Assembly (NCBI GenBank): GCA_019894875.1
Contig: JAGXNR010000002.1
Span: 1 to 64,000, forward strand
Direction: 5' to 3'
Length of the DNA stretch: 64,000 bases
Origin: Promethearchaeota archaeon
GTDB lineage: Archaea > Asgardarchaeota > Lokiarchaeia > Sigynarchaeales > SOKP01
Every line of letters begins with the position of its first letter. Position 1 is the first letter of the stretch. The position numbers were made by a program, and so were the translations under genes. Below, piece after piece: positions 1 to 8,780 of the stretch. The notes beneath the pieces were generated by a model that saw only the letters and a list, made by a program, of their open reading frames with translations, had not been told where the DNA came from and made no database searches.

Positions 1-26
1 GTCTGATAACAAAAATATTATTGAAT

Positions 27-46
27 TTGACAATCTTTATTGTCAA
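27..46. promoter_or_regulatory. Palindromic operator-like site TTGACAA-N6-TTGTCAA
   Basis: Perfect 7-bp inverted repeat with a 6-bp spacer. It sits inside a 48-nt stretch (2-49) that matches 2595-2642 without gaps at about 39 of 48 positions. Two further copies of the same arms and spacing precede the FrhB-hydrogenase operon. I infer a binding site for a dimeric regulator; the controlled gene here would lie left of the window. The rest of 1-331 is AT-rich non-coding DNA with poly-A/T runs and no supportable gene. Confidence 0.4.
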
Positions 47-331
47 TTTAAAACTTTAGTGAATTTTTCTTTTACGGCAGTATAAAGGTAAAAATCACAT
101 TTCTACCATATTAATAGACATGATATGAAAAAAAAAATTGTCAATTTTTTTAACAAAAAAATAAAAAAAAATATAATAATTAGATGACACTTATAGCAGG
201 AAATTAGAAATCCCTTAAATTGCCTATAAGGGCAGTTATATAGTAATCATAATTTAAACTTAGTATCAAAATGCTAAAATTAGAAAAAAAAATTTATAAA
301 TCAAAACTCTAAATCGAAGATAAATTATTAT

Positions 332-402
332 ACCGAAAACCCTAGCTATGAGTTAGTTCCCCTTCAACTAAAATTTTTTTGAAAGGATCATTCTTTTTCG
401 GT
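332..402 (-). promoter_or_regulatory. Candidate SECIS element, 3' UTR of the selenoprotein HdrA
   Basis: On the minus strand the mRNA directly after the UAA stop folds into a stem-loop. The basal stem ACCGAAAA/UUUUCGGU is a perfect 8 bp. Above it an internal loop leads to 5' UGAU facing 3' GGAA, which can form the tandem G-A/A-G pairs of a kink-turn quartet. Then comes a 7-bp helix (CCUU(U)CAA/UUGAAGG, one bulged U) closed by an A-rich loop of about 11 nt. This layout (quartet, helix, adenine-containing apical loop, 3' UTR location) is that of eukaryotic SECIS elements and of those published for Lokiarchaeota. The upper helix is shorter than usual, and a competing hairpin UUAGUU/AACUAA exists, so the exact fold is uncertain. 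Confidence 0.65.
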
Positions 403-2439
403 TTAAATTTTATGAGGAGCTAATGCTTCAATCTCTTTCATTACGATTTCAATAGATTCAAAATATTCCTCCTTACATTCAATTTCAGTACTACAAATCC
501 CTTTTATTTCTTCGACAAATTGTTTGTCTCTATAATATTTGAGATCGATTGCTCGAGCGGGACATGATGAAACACAAACACCACAACCTTTACACTTTAA
601 ATCATCTACTTCGGCAATACCTTCCCCATTTACTGTGATTGCTTTATAATTACAGAGTTTTTCACATCTATGACAACCCATGCACAGATTTTTATCTATT
701 TCAGCAATAATTAATTCTTGAATTATTGTATCTTTAGAAAGTAATGTTGATGCCTTACTGGCCGCGGCTAACGCTGTTGAAACTGAATAAGGGATATTTT
801 TGGGTCCAACGGCACATCCACATATATAAATACCCATATTATTTGTCTCTTGAGGTTTTAGGCATCCATGAATCTCATTTAAAAAACCATTCGAATCCGT
901 ACTTAATCCCAAAATTTCAATAATTTTTGCTGTATTTCTAGAAGGGACCATACCTGTTGATAATACCACTAAATCCGTGTCTAAGGTAATAAAATCACCT
1001 GTTAAAGTTGAAGAAGCTCGAATTTTTAGCGTTTTTGTCTCTGGATCTTCTCGTATATCTCCTACTTTTCCCCGAACCATCATTATACCTGCTTCTCTTG
1101 CTTTTCTATAATATTCTTCATTCCCTTTATCCCAAGCTCGAATATCTATGTAAAAAATAACAATATCCATATCCGGATATTCTTGTTTTAGCAGTTGAGC
1201 ATTTTTCAGAGCAACACTACAACAAACTACAGATCAATAGGGGTTCCCGTTTAAGGTTCTCGAACCAACACATTGAATCATAGCTACTGTTCTTGGGGTT
1301 TTACCATCAGAGATTCTATAAAGATGACCCCCTGTTGGTCCAATTGGACTTAACATTCGTTCTAACTCTAGTTGTGTAATTACATTAGGATAAATACCAT
1401 ATTTATAATCGTTATATTTCATAATTGGATATTCATCCCATCCAGTAGCAACAATGATTGCTCCAACTGTTAAATTGATAAACTCAGGTTCTTGTTCAAA
1501 TTCAATAGCTTCAGCTGGACAGTTTTTTTGACAGTTTTTACATTCTATACAGACGTCCCTATCAATTAAAGCAATTTTAGGAACTGCTTGTGGAAAAGAT
1601 ATGTAAATCGCGCTCCTTTCGCCAATACCTCTATTGAATTCGTTTGGGACTTTTATTGGGCATTTTACTGTGCATAATCCGCAACCCGTGCATTTCTTTT
1701 CATTAGTATAACGGGGATTTTTTCGTATTTTAACATTATAATTACCAGGAATGCCACCAAATTCAATAATTTCACTATAAGTAAATAGTTCTATATTTGG
1801 GTGCTTTGAAGTACTTACCATAATAGGTGCGAGCACTCATATTCCACAATCATCGGTGGGGTAAATTCTATCTAATTGCGCCATTTTTCCACCAATTGTG
1901 GCTTCTCTTTCAACTATGTAAACAGGAATCCCTTGGTTTGCTAAGTCTAAAGCAGCATTCATCCCAGCAATTCCAGCACCAATAACTAAAACAGCTTTTT
2001 CTACCGATAATTTTTTATGAGGGATAACTTCTAATTCCCGTGCACGATTTATTCCTGATTGTATTAATCTTATAGCTTTTTCAGTGGCTTTTTTTTTATC
2101 ATATGAGTGAATAAATGAGCATTGTTCGCGTAGATTAACCATTTGAAAATAATATGGGCTTAATCCCGCTTCAATTAATACTGATCGATAGGTAGATTCA
2201 TGAATTTTTGGTGTACAAGCTGCAACAACAATCCGATTTAAATCTAAATCTAAAATATCGTTCTTAATAAGTTTTTGTCCAGGATCACTGCAAGTAAAAT
2301 CATTTACTCTAGCAATCATGACACCAGTGAGTAGTTCAACATAATTTCTAACAATATCGCAATCAATGCTAGCACCAATATTTACTCCTCATCTACAGAT
2401 ATATACTCCTATCCTAACATTGGTCTGTGCTTCAGACAT
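403..2439 (-). CDS. hdrA: HdrA-like flavoprotein with three selenocysteines (UGA readthrough)
   Basis: This is a 678-residue HdrA, the FAD/iron-sulfur electron-bifurcating subunit of heterodisulfide-reductase-type complexes. The frame is interrupted only by three TGA codons (2389-2391, 1837-1839, 1234-1236), giving Sec17, Sec201 and Sec402. Each sits where HdrA paralogues in this same window have cysteine: ICRU for the usual CHCG near the N-terminus, DDCGIU for NDCSIC after the FAD fold, and NPYUSVVCC for NPYCSxxCC. Domains in order are the N-terminal domain (1-135), an FAD Rossmann fold with GAGIAG (about 150), an inserted ferredoxin (CTGCGLCTVKC, CIECKNCQKNC), and two C-terminal 4Fe-4S motifs (CMGCHRCEKLC, CKGCGVCVSSC). 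The start ATG has an AGGTGG site 8 nt upstream. It has a hairpin after the stop and is divergent from the hydrogenase operon. A conventional annotation would call three short broken ORFs. All stops are TGA, none TAA or TAG, so I do not regard it as a pseudogene. Confidence 0.9.
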
Positions 2440-2619
2440 CTAATCCACCTTTGTAAAACATCACCAATTATTTTTTATAATAAAAATTTTTATTTTCAAT
2501 TCTGAAAAAAATACAAAATTTACAAAAATGTAATTGTAATCACTTTTTAATGTTATATTCCGATTAAATAATGAGGTGAAAGAAATTTAAAAAATCTGAT
2601 AAGAAAAATATTAGTTATT

Positions 2620-2639
2620 TTGACAAATTAGATTATCAA
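2620..2639. promoter_or_regulatory. Operator-like site, copy 2 (TTGACAA-N6-TTATCAA)
   Basis: Same arms and 6-bp spacer as the site at 27-46, with one mismatch in the right arm, embedded in the 48-nt similarity block 2595-2642. Confidence 0.4.
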
Positions 2640-2766
2640 TTTTCTATTTAGTAGACGGATCGGATCTATTTATGATCCAAGTTCACCATATTGTTTATAG
2701 TTTTCCTAATATTTAGTAATGATATTTCACTAGTATAATATAGGAAAAAAGAAGGATTTATATATC

Positions 2767-2786
2767 TTGACAACAATACTTATCAT
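2767..2786. promoter_or_regulatory. Operator-like site, copy 3 (TTGACAA-N6-TTATCAT)
   Basis: Third copy with identical spacing. It begins directly after the TATA-like box at 2756-2765, a position that would let a bound protein block transcription start. The right half-arm form TT(A/G)TCAT also occurs upstream of the second Hdr cluster at 9961-9967 and 10096-10102. Confidence 0.4.
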
Positions 2787-2858
2787 AGTGATCATATTAC
2801 TCACTAAAAACAATCATTATATATATGAGATCAAAAATAATTTTGGTGATTCTTAAAA

Positions 2859-4016
2859 ATGAGAATAAAAAATTTTAAGGATTTAATTAAAGAAGTTCAC
2901 GAACCTGGGATATGTCAACAATGTGGAGGTTGTGTAAGTTTTTGTAATTCAATTGAAAATAATGTAATTGGTATGAAGGATGTTAATTCACCACCAAAAT
3001 ATATAAATGAGGATAAATGTCTTGAATGCGGAATTTGTTATTTAGTTTGCCCACAGACTCATATTTTAGACGATGATCTCAATAAAACTTATAATTTTAT
3101 AAATTTTTCATCTATGCCATTTGGATTTATAGACAATATTTACTCATGTCAATCCATAGATAAAGAATTTTTAAAATTTGGAACAGATGGCGGGGTAGTA
3201 AATTCCTTAATTAATTATTTATTAGAGAAGAAAGTAATTGATGGAGCTATCGTTGCGAAAACAAAAGCTCCTTTTTCTAGAGAGGCAGCTATTGCTAGAA
3301 ATAAAAAAGATTTAATAGAGACATCAGGAATTAAGTTGGATTTACTTCCACAGCTAGATGAATTACATAAATTTCACACGTATACAAGTTCACTTCCCAA
3401 ATTAAAACAATACAAATTTAAAAGATTAGCTGTAGTTGGAACACCGTGTCAAATTTATACAATTAGATGCATGCAGAGCTTAGGTATTATTCCTTCACAG
3501 AATATTGAGCTTTGTTTAGGATTATTTTGTTACGAGAACCTTTTTTTTGATGAGCTTAGAATTGAGAAATTTGAAAAAGAATTCAATTTGAAATTCGAAG
3601 ATATCGAAAGAATAAACATTAAAGAAGATTTAATCATTACAATGAAAAAAAATGGAAACAATCAAAAAATAATCCATATTCCCTTTGAGAGTATAAACGA
3701 TTACATGCGTCAAGCTTGTTTTGCTTGTAGCGATTTCACTAATATTTATGCGGATATCTCATTTGGAGGATTAGGTTCTTTGGATAAATTCACTACAGTA
3801 ATCACTCGCACTAAAAAGGGCATGAACATAATTAAGAATGCAATTAATGCAGGAGTAATTAAACCTGATAGATTGGATCTAACACGCAAAGAGAAAATGA
3901 AAGAGAAAATTTCTAAATTCTGTCATATGAAGATCGAACGATTTGAAAACTTTATGAAAAATAAATTGATTACATGCAAATCTCCACCCTTAGCTTTAAA
4001 AATTAACGATGAGTAA
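2859..4016 (+). CDS. FrhB-like coenzyme F420 hydrogenase/dehydrogenase beta subunit
   Basis: This 385-residue protein is of the FrhB/FdhB/FpoF family: a soluble subunit that binds FAD and 4Fe-4S clusters and exchanges electrons with F420 or a related carrier. The N-terminus carries two ferredoxin-type motifs (CQQCGGCVSFC about 19-29; CLECGICYLVC about 55-65). Downstream are family signatures FGTDGGVVNSL (about 107-117), VVGTPCQIYTIR with its conserved Cys, and ACFACSDFTNIYADISFGG. It is the first gene of a plus-strand run with HdrA-MvhD and hydrogenase subunits. That context suggests it adds F420 or another flavin-linked site to an Hdr/hydrogenase complex. Which partner it actually reduces cannot be read from the sequence. 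Confidence 0.85.
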   Translation: MRIKNFKDLIKEVHEPGICQQCGGCVSFCNSIENNVIGMKDVNSPPKYINEDKCLECGICYLVCPQTHILDDDLNKTYNFINFSSMPFGFIDNIYSCQSIDKEFLKFGTDGGVVNSLINYLLEKKVIDGAIVAKTKAPFSREAAIARNKKDLIETSGIKLDLLPQLDELHKFHTYTSSLPKLKQYKFKRLAVVGTPCQIYTIRCMQSLGIIPSQNIELCLGLFCYENLFFDELRIEKFEKEFNLKFEDIERINIKEDLIITMKKNGNNQKIIHIPFESINDYMRQACFACSDFTNIYADISFGGLGSLDKFTTVITRTKKGMNIIKNAINAGVIKPDRLDLTRKEKMKEKISKFCHMKIERFENFMKNKLITCKSPPLALKINDE

Positions 4017-4082
4017 GTAGTGTAAAGAGTTTTTAAAAAATAATTTCATTTTTTTTTATTTTAGTAGAATTAAAGCTTTTGT

Positions 4083-6665
4083 TTGAAAATAACCAAAAAA
4101 AGAGGGATTTTGACGAAGGATATATATTCAATATTATCTCATCCATTTAGAAGAAGGATATTAAATGTTCTAGAAAATGAGGGTTATATACCGTATACAG
4201 ATTTAATGGAAAGACTTGGTTTAGAAACTACAGGTCAGTTAAACTTCCATCTCAAAAAAATAGGATCCCTAATAGATAAAGATAAGAAATCATATTTTCT
4301 TACAGAAGAAGGAAAGCGTGTCCTGAAGATAGTAAATATTAATAAAAGGATTTTATCAGGAGAAGATATTGACGAGTATTTAGATTCAAAGGGAAGCGAA
4401 ATAAGTCGAGTTGGGGTTATTATTTGTAATTGTAACACAGAAATTTCAAGGGTTATAAATATAAATGCTCTTGAAAACTACGTAAATAAGTTAAAATATG
4501 TTGTTTCCGTCAAAGTTTTTGAAAATCTATGTCAGGAAAAAAACTTTATTAAGATTGCCAAATGGGTTAAAAATAATTTCTTAAACAAAGTAGTTATTGC
4601 CGCATGTTCCCCAAAAACACATCAACATATTTTTGAACGCATTTTTGAGGATGTTATTGAACGCGCAAACATAGAAATAGCAAATATTAGAGAACAATGC
4701 TGTTGGGTGCACCAATTTAAAGTAAATAATGTAGATCCTTCACTCATTTTAGAGAAAGCAAAATTATTAATTGAAGTTGCAATTGAACGGGTGATTCTTC
4801 AGAAAACTGTAAAAATTAAAAGAGTTGAGATCGAAAAGAGTTGTGCAATCATAGGTGGTGGAATTGCAGGCATGAAGCTCTCATTAAATTTAGCAAGAGC
4901 AGGAATTAAAGTATATCTTATCGAAAAATCACCAACTTTGGGAGGAAAGGTAGCTAGGTGGGATCGAATTTATAAAATGGACGATTGTTCTATTTGTTTC
5001 ATTTCTGAATTGATAGCTGAATTAGTGAAAGAAAAAAATATAAAAATTTTTACTAATACCGAAATCGAGAGTGTATCAGGTGAGGTTGGAGATTTTATAA
5101 TTGATTTAATTAAAAAACCCCGTTATGTTGATGAGAAAAAATGCACTGGTTGTAAACAATGCATAGATGTATGTAGTATAGAAAAATCCAATCAATACGA
5201 ATTTGGTTTAATTAATAGAAAAATTATATACATCCCATTTATTCATTCATATCCATATGTTCCTTTAATCGATATGGAAGATATAGATAATTGTCTTAAT
5301 TGTAGAATTTGCGAACGTGCTTGTATAAATAAAGCAATTATTCTTGATCAAAAACAAGAGAAAATTAGGATCAAAGTTGGTGTAAAAGTCATTGCAATTG
5401 GTGCTGATTTATACTCGGATTTGGAGCAATACCATTATGATCCACTAAATGACATAATTACGTCCCCTGAATTTGAAAGAATGCTTTCTTCAGATGGTTT
5501 CACAGGTGGGGAAATAATAAAAATTTCTAATAAAAAACCTGCAAAGAGAATTTCAATTATTCAATGTGCATGTTCTCCTGATCATCAACATAAACTTCAT
5601 GACATCCTTGCTTTAAAATATCTAAGTTGTATAAATGTAAAAAATCCTGAATGCACCGTAAATGTTTTCTATGATTTATATAAAATTAATGACAAAAATG
5701 ATTTTTTACTCAGTTCAAATGACCCCAGATTCCATTATGTTAATAAGATAAAAATTGTTGAGAAAAATAATGAAAAGCGGATTATTGCAGATTCAATAGA
5801 ATATCCAAGCGATTTGATTATATTAAATCTAGCAATAGTTCCAAATAAAGACTTAAAAGCATTTAGAAAGACTATGGACTTCACTTTGGATGATAATGGC
5901 TTTATGAGTGAAGAAACCTTAGCTTCAGGAATATATGGAGTTGGAACTATTTTTGGTCCTTTAGATTATAAATCTACAATTTCTACAGCTAATAATGTCG
6001 CTTTAAAAGTGATTTCATTACTTTCACAGGATTACTTAATAGCAGAATTTAGTGGAATAGAAATAAATGAGGAAAAATGTGGCTTATGTGGCTTATGTTC
6101 TAAAACTTGTCCATATAATGCAATAACAATCGAGTCTGATAAAATTAGCATTGATAAATTCAAATGTAAAGGATGTGGAACATGTGTAAGTGTGTGTCCT
6201 ACAAATTCAATAGATTTGAATATCGACACTTCTGAAAAGTTTCTTAAAACAATTGAAGTACTTTCAAAGTATAAGAAAAGTCCGAAGATTATCGCGTTTT
6301 GTTGTGGTTCTTGTGGATACGCGGCAGCTGATGATGCTGGTCTTAAAAAAATTTCGTATAATCCAAATATTTTCATCGTGCGAGTTCCATGTACGGGTCG
6401 TGTTGATACAAATTTTATAATTAAATCATTTGAGCATGGATTTGATGGAGTTATGGTTATTGGATGCAATGAGAACGCATGTCGATACATTGATGGAGTA
6501 GAAAGAATTAATAATAAAATCAGATTATTAAAAAAGATTTTAGGGCCAAAATACCGTAATCGTGTTATTCTTGAGCATATGAACGCTGTTGAGGGTTATA
6601 AATTTGCGGAAAGTGTTAAGAAATTCTATAACCATTTGAAGGAGGAGATCAAAATTGAAGCCTAG
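4083..6665 (+). CDS. HTH-HdrA-MvhD fusion protein
   Basis: An 860-residue fusion. Residues about 10-80 form an ArsR-like winged helix (DIYSILSHPFRRRILNVLEN). Then follow an HdrA N-terminal domain (VGVIICNCNTEI, 111-122), an FAD fold with GGGIAG (about 257), DDCSICFIS (about 299), an inserted ferredoxin (CTGCKQCIDVC, CLNCRICERAC), two C-terminal 4Fe-4S motifs (about 665 and 695), and an MvhD-type 2Fe-2S domain (FCCGSCGYAAADDAG, about 737). The usual CVGSRxxxxPYCSxxCC cluster motif is degenerate: only QCAC remains, so one HdrA cluster is probably absent or altered. The first start is TTG; a second TTG at 4110 follows AGAGGG closely. The stop overlaps the next gene. Hdr-MvhD fusion is known; an N-terminal DNA-binding domain on it is unusual and suggests redox-sensing control as well as, or instead of, catalysis. 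Confidence 0.85.
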   Translation: MKITKKRGILTKDIYSILSHPFRRRILNVLENEGYIPYTDLMERLGLETTGQLNFHLKKIGSLIDKDKKSYFLTEEGKRVLKIVNINKRILSGEDIDEYLDSKGSEISRVGVIICNCNTEISRVININALENYVNKLKYVVSVKVFENLCQEKNFIKIAKWVKNNFLNKVVIAACSPKTHQHIFERIFEDVIERANIEIANIREQCCWVHQFKVNNVDPSLILEKAKLLIEVAIERVILQKTVKIKRVEIEKSCAIIGGGIAGMKLSLNLARAGIKVYLIEKSPTLGGKVARWDRIYKMDDCSICFISELIAELVKEKNIKIFTNTEIESVSGEVGDFIIDLIKKPRYVDEKKCTGCKQCIDVCSIEKSNQYEFGLINRKIIYIPFIHSYPYVPLIDMEDIDNCLNCRICERACINKAIILDQKQEKIRIKVGVKVIAIGADLYSDLEQYHYDPLNDIITSPEFERMLSSDGFTGGEIIKISNKKPAKRISIIQCACSPDHQHKLHDILALKYLSCINVKNPECTVNVFYDLYKINDKNDFLLSSNDPRFHYVNKIKIVEKNNEKRIIADSIEYPSDLIILNLAIVPNKDLKAFRKTMDFTLDDNGFMSEETLASGIYGVGTIFGPLDYKSTISTANNVALKVISLLSQDYLIAEFSGIEINEEKCGLCGLCSKTCPYNAITIESDKISIDKFKCKGCGTCVSVCPTNSIDLNIDTSEKFLKTIEVLSKYKKSPKIIAFCCGSCGYAAADDAGLKKISYNPNIFIVRVPCTGRVDTNFIIKSFEHGFDGVMVIGCNENACRYIDGVERINNKIRLLKKILGPKYRNRVILEHMNAVEGYKFAESVKKFYNHLKEEIKIEA

Positions 6666-7413
6666 ATTTATTATAATTTCTTTAACATCATGCAGCGGTT
6701 GTATCTCAACATTCATCTCCTTAGATATTTTTCCTCAATTCCTTGAAAGAACTAAAATAATTCATTTTCCATTCATCTTAGATGGAGAAAAAATTGAAGA
6801 TTGTGATATTGCTTTAGTAGAAGGCTGCATTTCTGAAGACTCGGAAATTGGTCTCCTCAAAGAAGTTAGAAAACATGCTAAAAAAGTGTATGCCCTTGGA
6901 ACATGTGCAGCTTTTGGAGGGATTTTAAGTCTTTCGAATTCAAGAAAAATAAAACCAATCTCAACTTATATTGAAATTGATGGTATTATTCCTGGATGTC
7001 CTCCTCCTTCAAAAATTTTTGGGAATCTTTTAATAAGAATAATGGAAAATAAAGATACAAGCTTGTCTGAAAAAGTGTTGTGCTCTAGTTGTCCATTAAG
7101 AGGAAATATGGTGGGCAATTTAGATACCAAAATAATCAAAATAAATCCTAACCCTGATGAAATTGTTCTAGGTGAAGAAAATTTAGACTGTTTTCTGAAA
7201 AAAGGGATTCTATGTCTGGGACCGGTAACTCGAGAGGGATGCGAGAGTAAATGTATAAAAGTTGGACTTCCATGTGAAGGGTGTATGGGTCCTGTTTCAA
7301 AAGATTTTACGTCAAATATTATTAATTTTTTAAGTTTGATTAATCTTTCTAAGGATTTAGAATATTATGAAGGAATATTTTATCGTTTTTCTAAACCAAA
7401 ATTAAGAGGGTGA
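6655..7413 (+). CDS. mvhG: [NiFe]-hydrogenase small subunit, MvhG-like
   Basis: A 252-residue protein that carries the iron-sulfur relay from the NiFe centre of a group 3 (F420-non-reducing type) hydrogenase to MvhD/HdrA. Cluster motifs are visible: SCSGC at 12-16, GTCAAFGGI (about 82), GCPPP (about 118), CSSCPLRGN, and C-rich repeats GCESKC and GLPCEGCMGP near the C-terminus. It lacks a Tat signal, so it is cytoplasmic. It starts with TTG inside the 3' end of the HdrA fusion, preceded by a strong GGAGGAG site, and is translationally coupled to the large subunit. Confidence 0.88.
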   Translation: MKPRFIIISLTSCSGCISTFISLDIFPQFLERTKIIHFPFILDGEKIEDCDIALVEGCISEDSEIGLLKEVRKHAKKVYALGTCAAFGGILSLSNSRKIKPISTYIEIDGIIPGCPPPSKIFGNLLIRIMENKDTSLSEKVLCSSCPLRGNMVGNLDTKIIKINPNPDEIVLGEENLDCFLKKGILCLGPVTREGCESKCIKVGLPCEGCMGPVSKDFTSNIINFLSLINLSKDLEYYEGIFYRFSKPKLRG

Positions 7414-8723
7414 TAATACTGTTAAAAATAGTAGATGTGTGTACTCGGGTTGAGGGTCATGGGAATGTAAAAATTTTAGTAAAGAACGATGAAATCTCAA
7501 GCGTTGATTTCGAAATTGGATCAAACCGAGGATTTGAAAGCATTTTAATTGGAAAAAAACTAAATGATATTCCTAAAATTGTATCCCGAATATGTGGTTT
7601 ATGTTATGCAAGTCAAACAATTGCTAGCTGTAAAGCAATAGAAAATTTATTTGAAATAGCTGTGCCAGAACAATCTATCCTTTTAAGGTATCTACTACTA
7701 TTTGGGGAATTAATTAAATCACATTCTATGCATTTTTTCTTCCAATCCTTACCGGATCTTTTTCAAATTTTTCAGGTTAGTCAAAAACCATTCTCTCCAT
7801 ACGAATTGATTAGATATGACTCTCAATTAACAACAAAAGTATATGAGTTAATTAAAATTGGCAACGAGATCGAAACAATTTTTGGTGGAAGATCTGTTCA
7901 TTTGATTAGCCCAATTCCAGGAGGGCTTATTTATTTACCTTCTCGAAAAAATATATCTATAGCACGAAAATATTTTCAAAAGGCTATAATCAACTTGGAA
8001 TGGATAATGGAGAAATTTATTGATTTATTTTCCAATCACGCGCCTCCCAAAGAATTTGATCTCCCAGAAGTAATGTATATGGGTTTAAATAACTTTGGCA
8101 ATTTTGATAGGTACAAGGGGACCTTAAACATTAAAGAAAATGAAAGAAATTCAATCGAATTCGAAGAAAAAAACTATTCTTCCTATTTTGAAAAGGATAT
8201 CAATATCAGGGGCTTTGATTTTCATTTTGATAAAAGTAAAAGGTTTTTAGTTGGTCCTATTTCCCGATATAAAATTACTGAAAATTATGAAATTGATAAG
8301 ATCAATACTTATCTTGAATATTTTAATAAATCTTGGCAGAATGGGGTTTTATTCGCTAACTTTCTTAGGTTGTTAGAAATGTACTTTGAATCTCACCAAG
8401 GATTGAAAATTTTAGAAGAACCTGCGTTAAATAGGAGAATACTGCTCCCATCTCTTACCTCTTTGAAAAATTCTGAAGGAATAGGAGTTATCGAAGCACC
8501 AAGAGGTATGTTACTACATCATTATTACGTAAATGATAATAGTGTGATTAAAAAAGCAAAGATCTTGATCCCGACCGAAATTAACATTTTATTAATTAAT
8601 GATATGATAACAAAATATGCTCAAGAATTATACAATAAAACGGGGGATTTAAATTTAGTTAAAAAAAAAATTCAGACGGTTATTAGAGCATTTGATCCTT
8701 GTATATCCTGTGTTGTGCATTAG
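7410..8723 (+). CDS. mvhA: [NiFe]-hydrogenase large subunit, MvhA-like, ending at the metal-site His
   Basis: A 437-residue catalytic subunit binding the NiFe centre. It shows RVEGHG (13-18), RICGLC with ligands Cys62/Cys65, EAPRGMLLHHYYV, and the C-terminal DPCISCVVH, whose two Cys are the other nickel ligands. The position after CxxC that is often His is Gln here (CGLCYASQ). Translation stops right at the final His, where maturation proteases normally cut, so there is no C-terminal extension. The annotated GTG overlaps the preceding stop; an AGAGGGTGAT site could instead serve a start a few codons later. It sits with MvhG and the HdrA-MvhD fusion and likely forms an H2-oxidising or H2-evolving bifurcating complex with them. 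Confidence 0.88.
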   Translation: MIILLKIVDVCTRVEGHGNVKILVKNDEISSVDFEIGSNRGFESILIGKKLNDIPKIVSRICGLCYASQTIASCKAIENLFEIAVPEQSILLRYLLLFGELIKSHSMHFFFQSLPDLFQIFQVSQKPFSPYELIRYDSQLTTKVYELIKIGNEIETIFGGRSVHLISPIPGGLIYLPSRKNISIARKYFQKAIINLEWIMEKFIDLFSNHAPPKEFDLPEVMYMGLNNFGNFDRYKGTLNIKENERNSIEFEEKNYSSYFEKDINIRGFDFHFDKSKRFLVGPISRYKITENYEIDKINTYLEYFNKSWQNGVLFANFLRLLEMYFESHQGLKILEEPALNRRILLPSLTSLKNSEGIGVIEAPRGMLLHHYYVNDNSVIKKAKILIPTEINILLINDMITKYAQELYNKTGDLNLVKKKIQTVIRAFDPCISCVVH

Positions 8724-8780
8724 ATTTTTGATTTGAAGATTTTCAATATAAATTTTTTATATAATAAGGAGATGTGTGAC

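Larger units (their letters stand above)
2440..2858. promoter_or_regulatory. Divergent control region between Sec-HdrA and the FrhB-hydrogenase operon
   Basis: No gene is visible here. It holds two operator-like sites (listed separately), a plus-strand TATA-like box ATTTATATAT at 2756-2765 and a second one near 2815-2827, and an inverted repeat TAGTGA (2786-2791)/TCACTA (2801-2806). Minus-strand promoter sequence for hdrA is probably in the AT-rich stretch around 2470-2490. The shared region suggests co-regulation of both directions. Confidence 0.5.

Noticed and set aside
403..2319. hdrA as three separate genes or a pseudogene
   Set aside because: All three interruptions are TGA at conserved Cys positions, the frame is otherwise intact, and a SECIS-like hairpin follows the stop.
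6032..6490. 152-codon antisense open frame inside the HdrA fusion
   Set aside because: Shadow of the real coding frame; no ribosome site and protein reads like reversed ferredoxin sequence.
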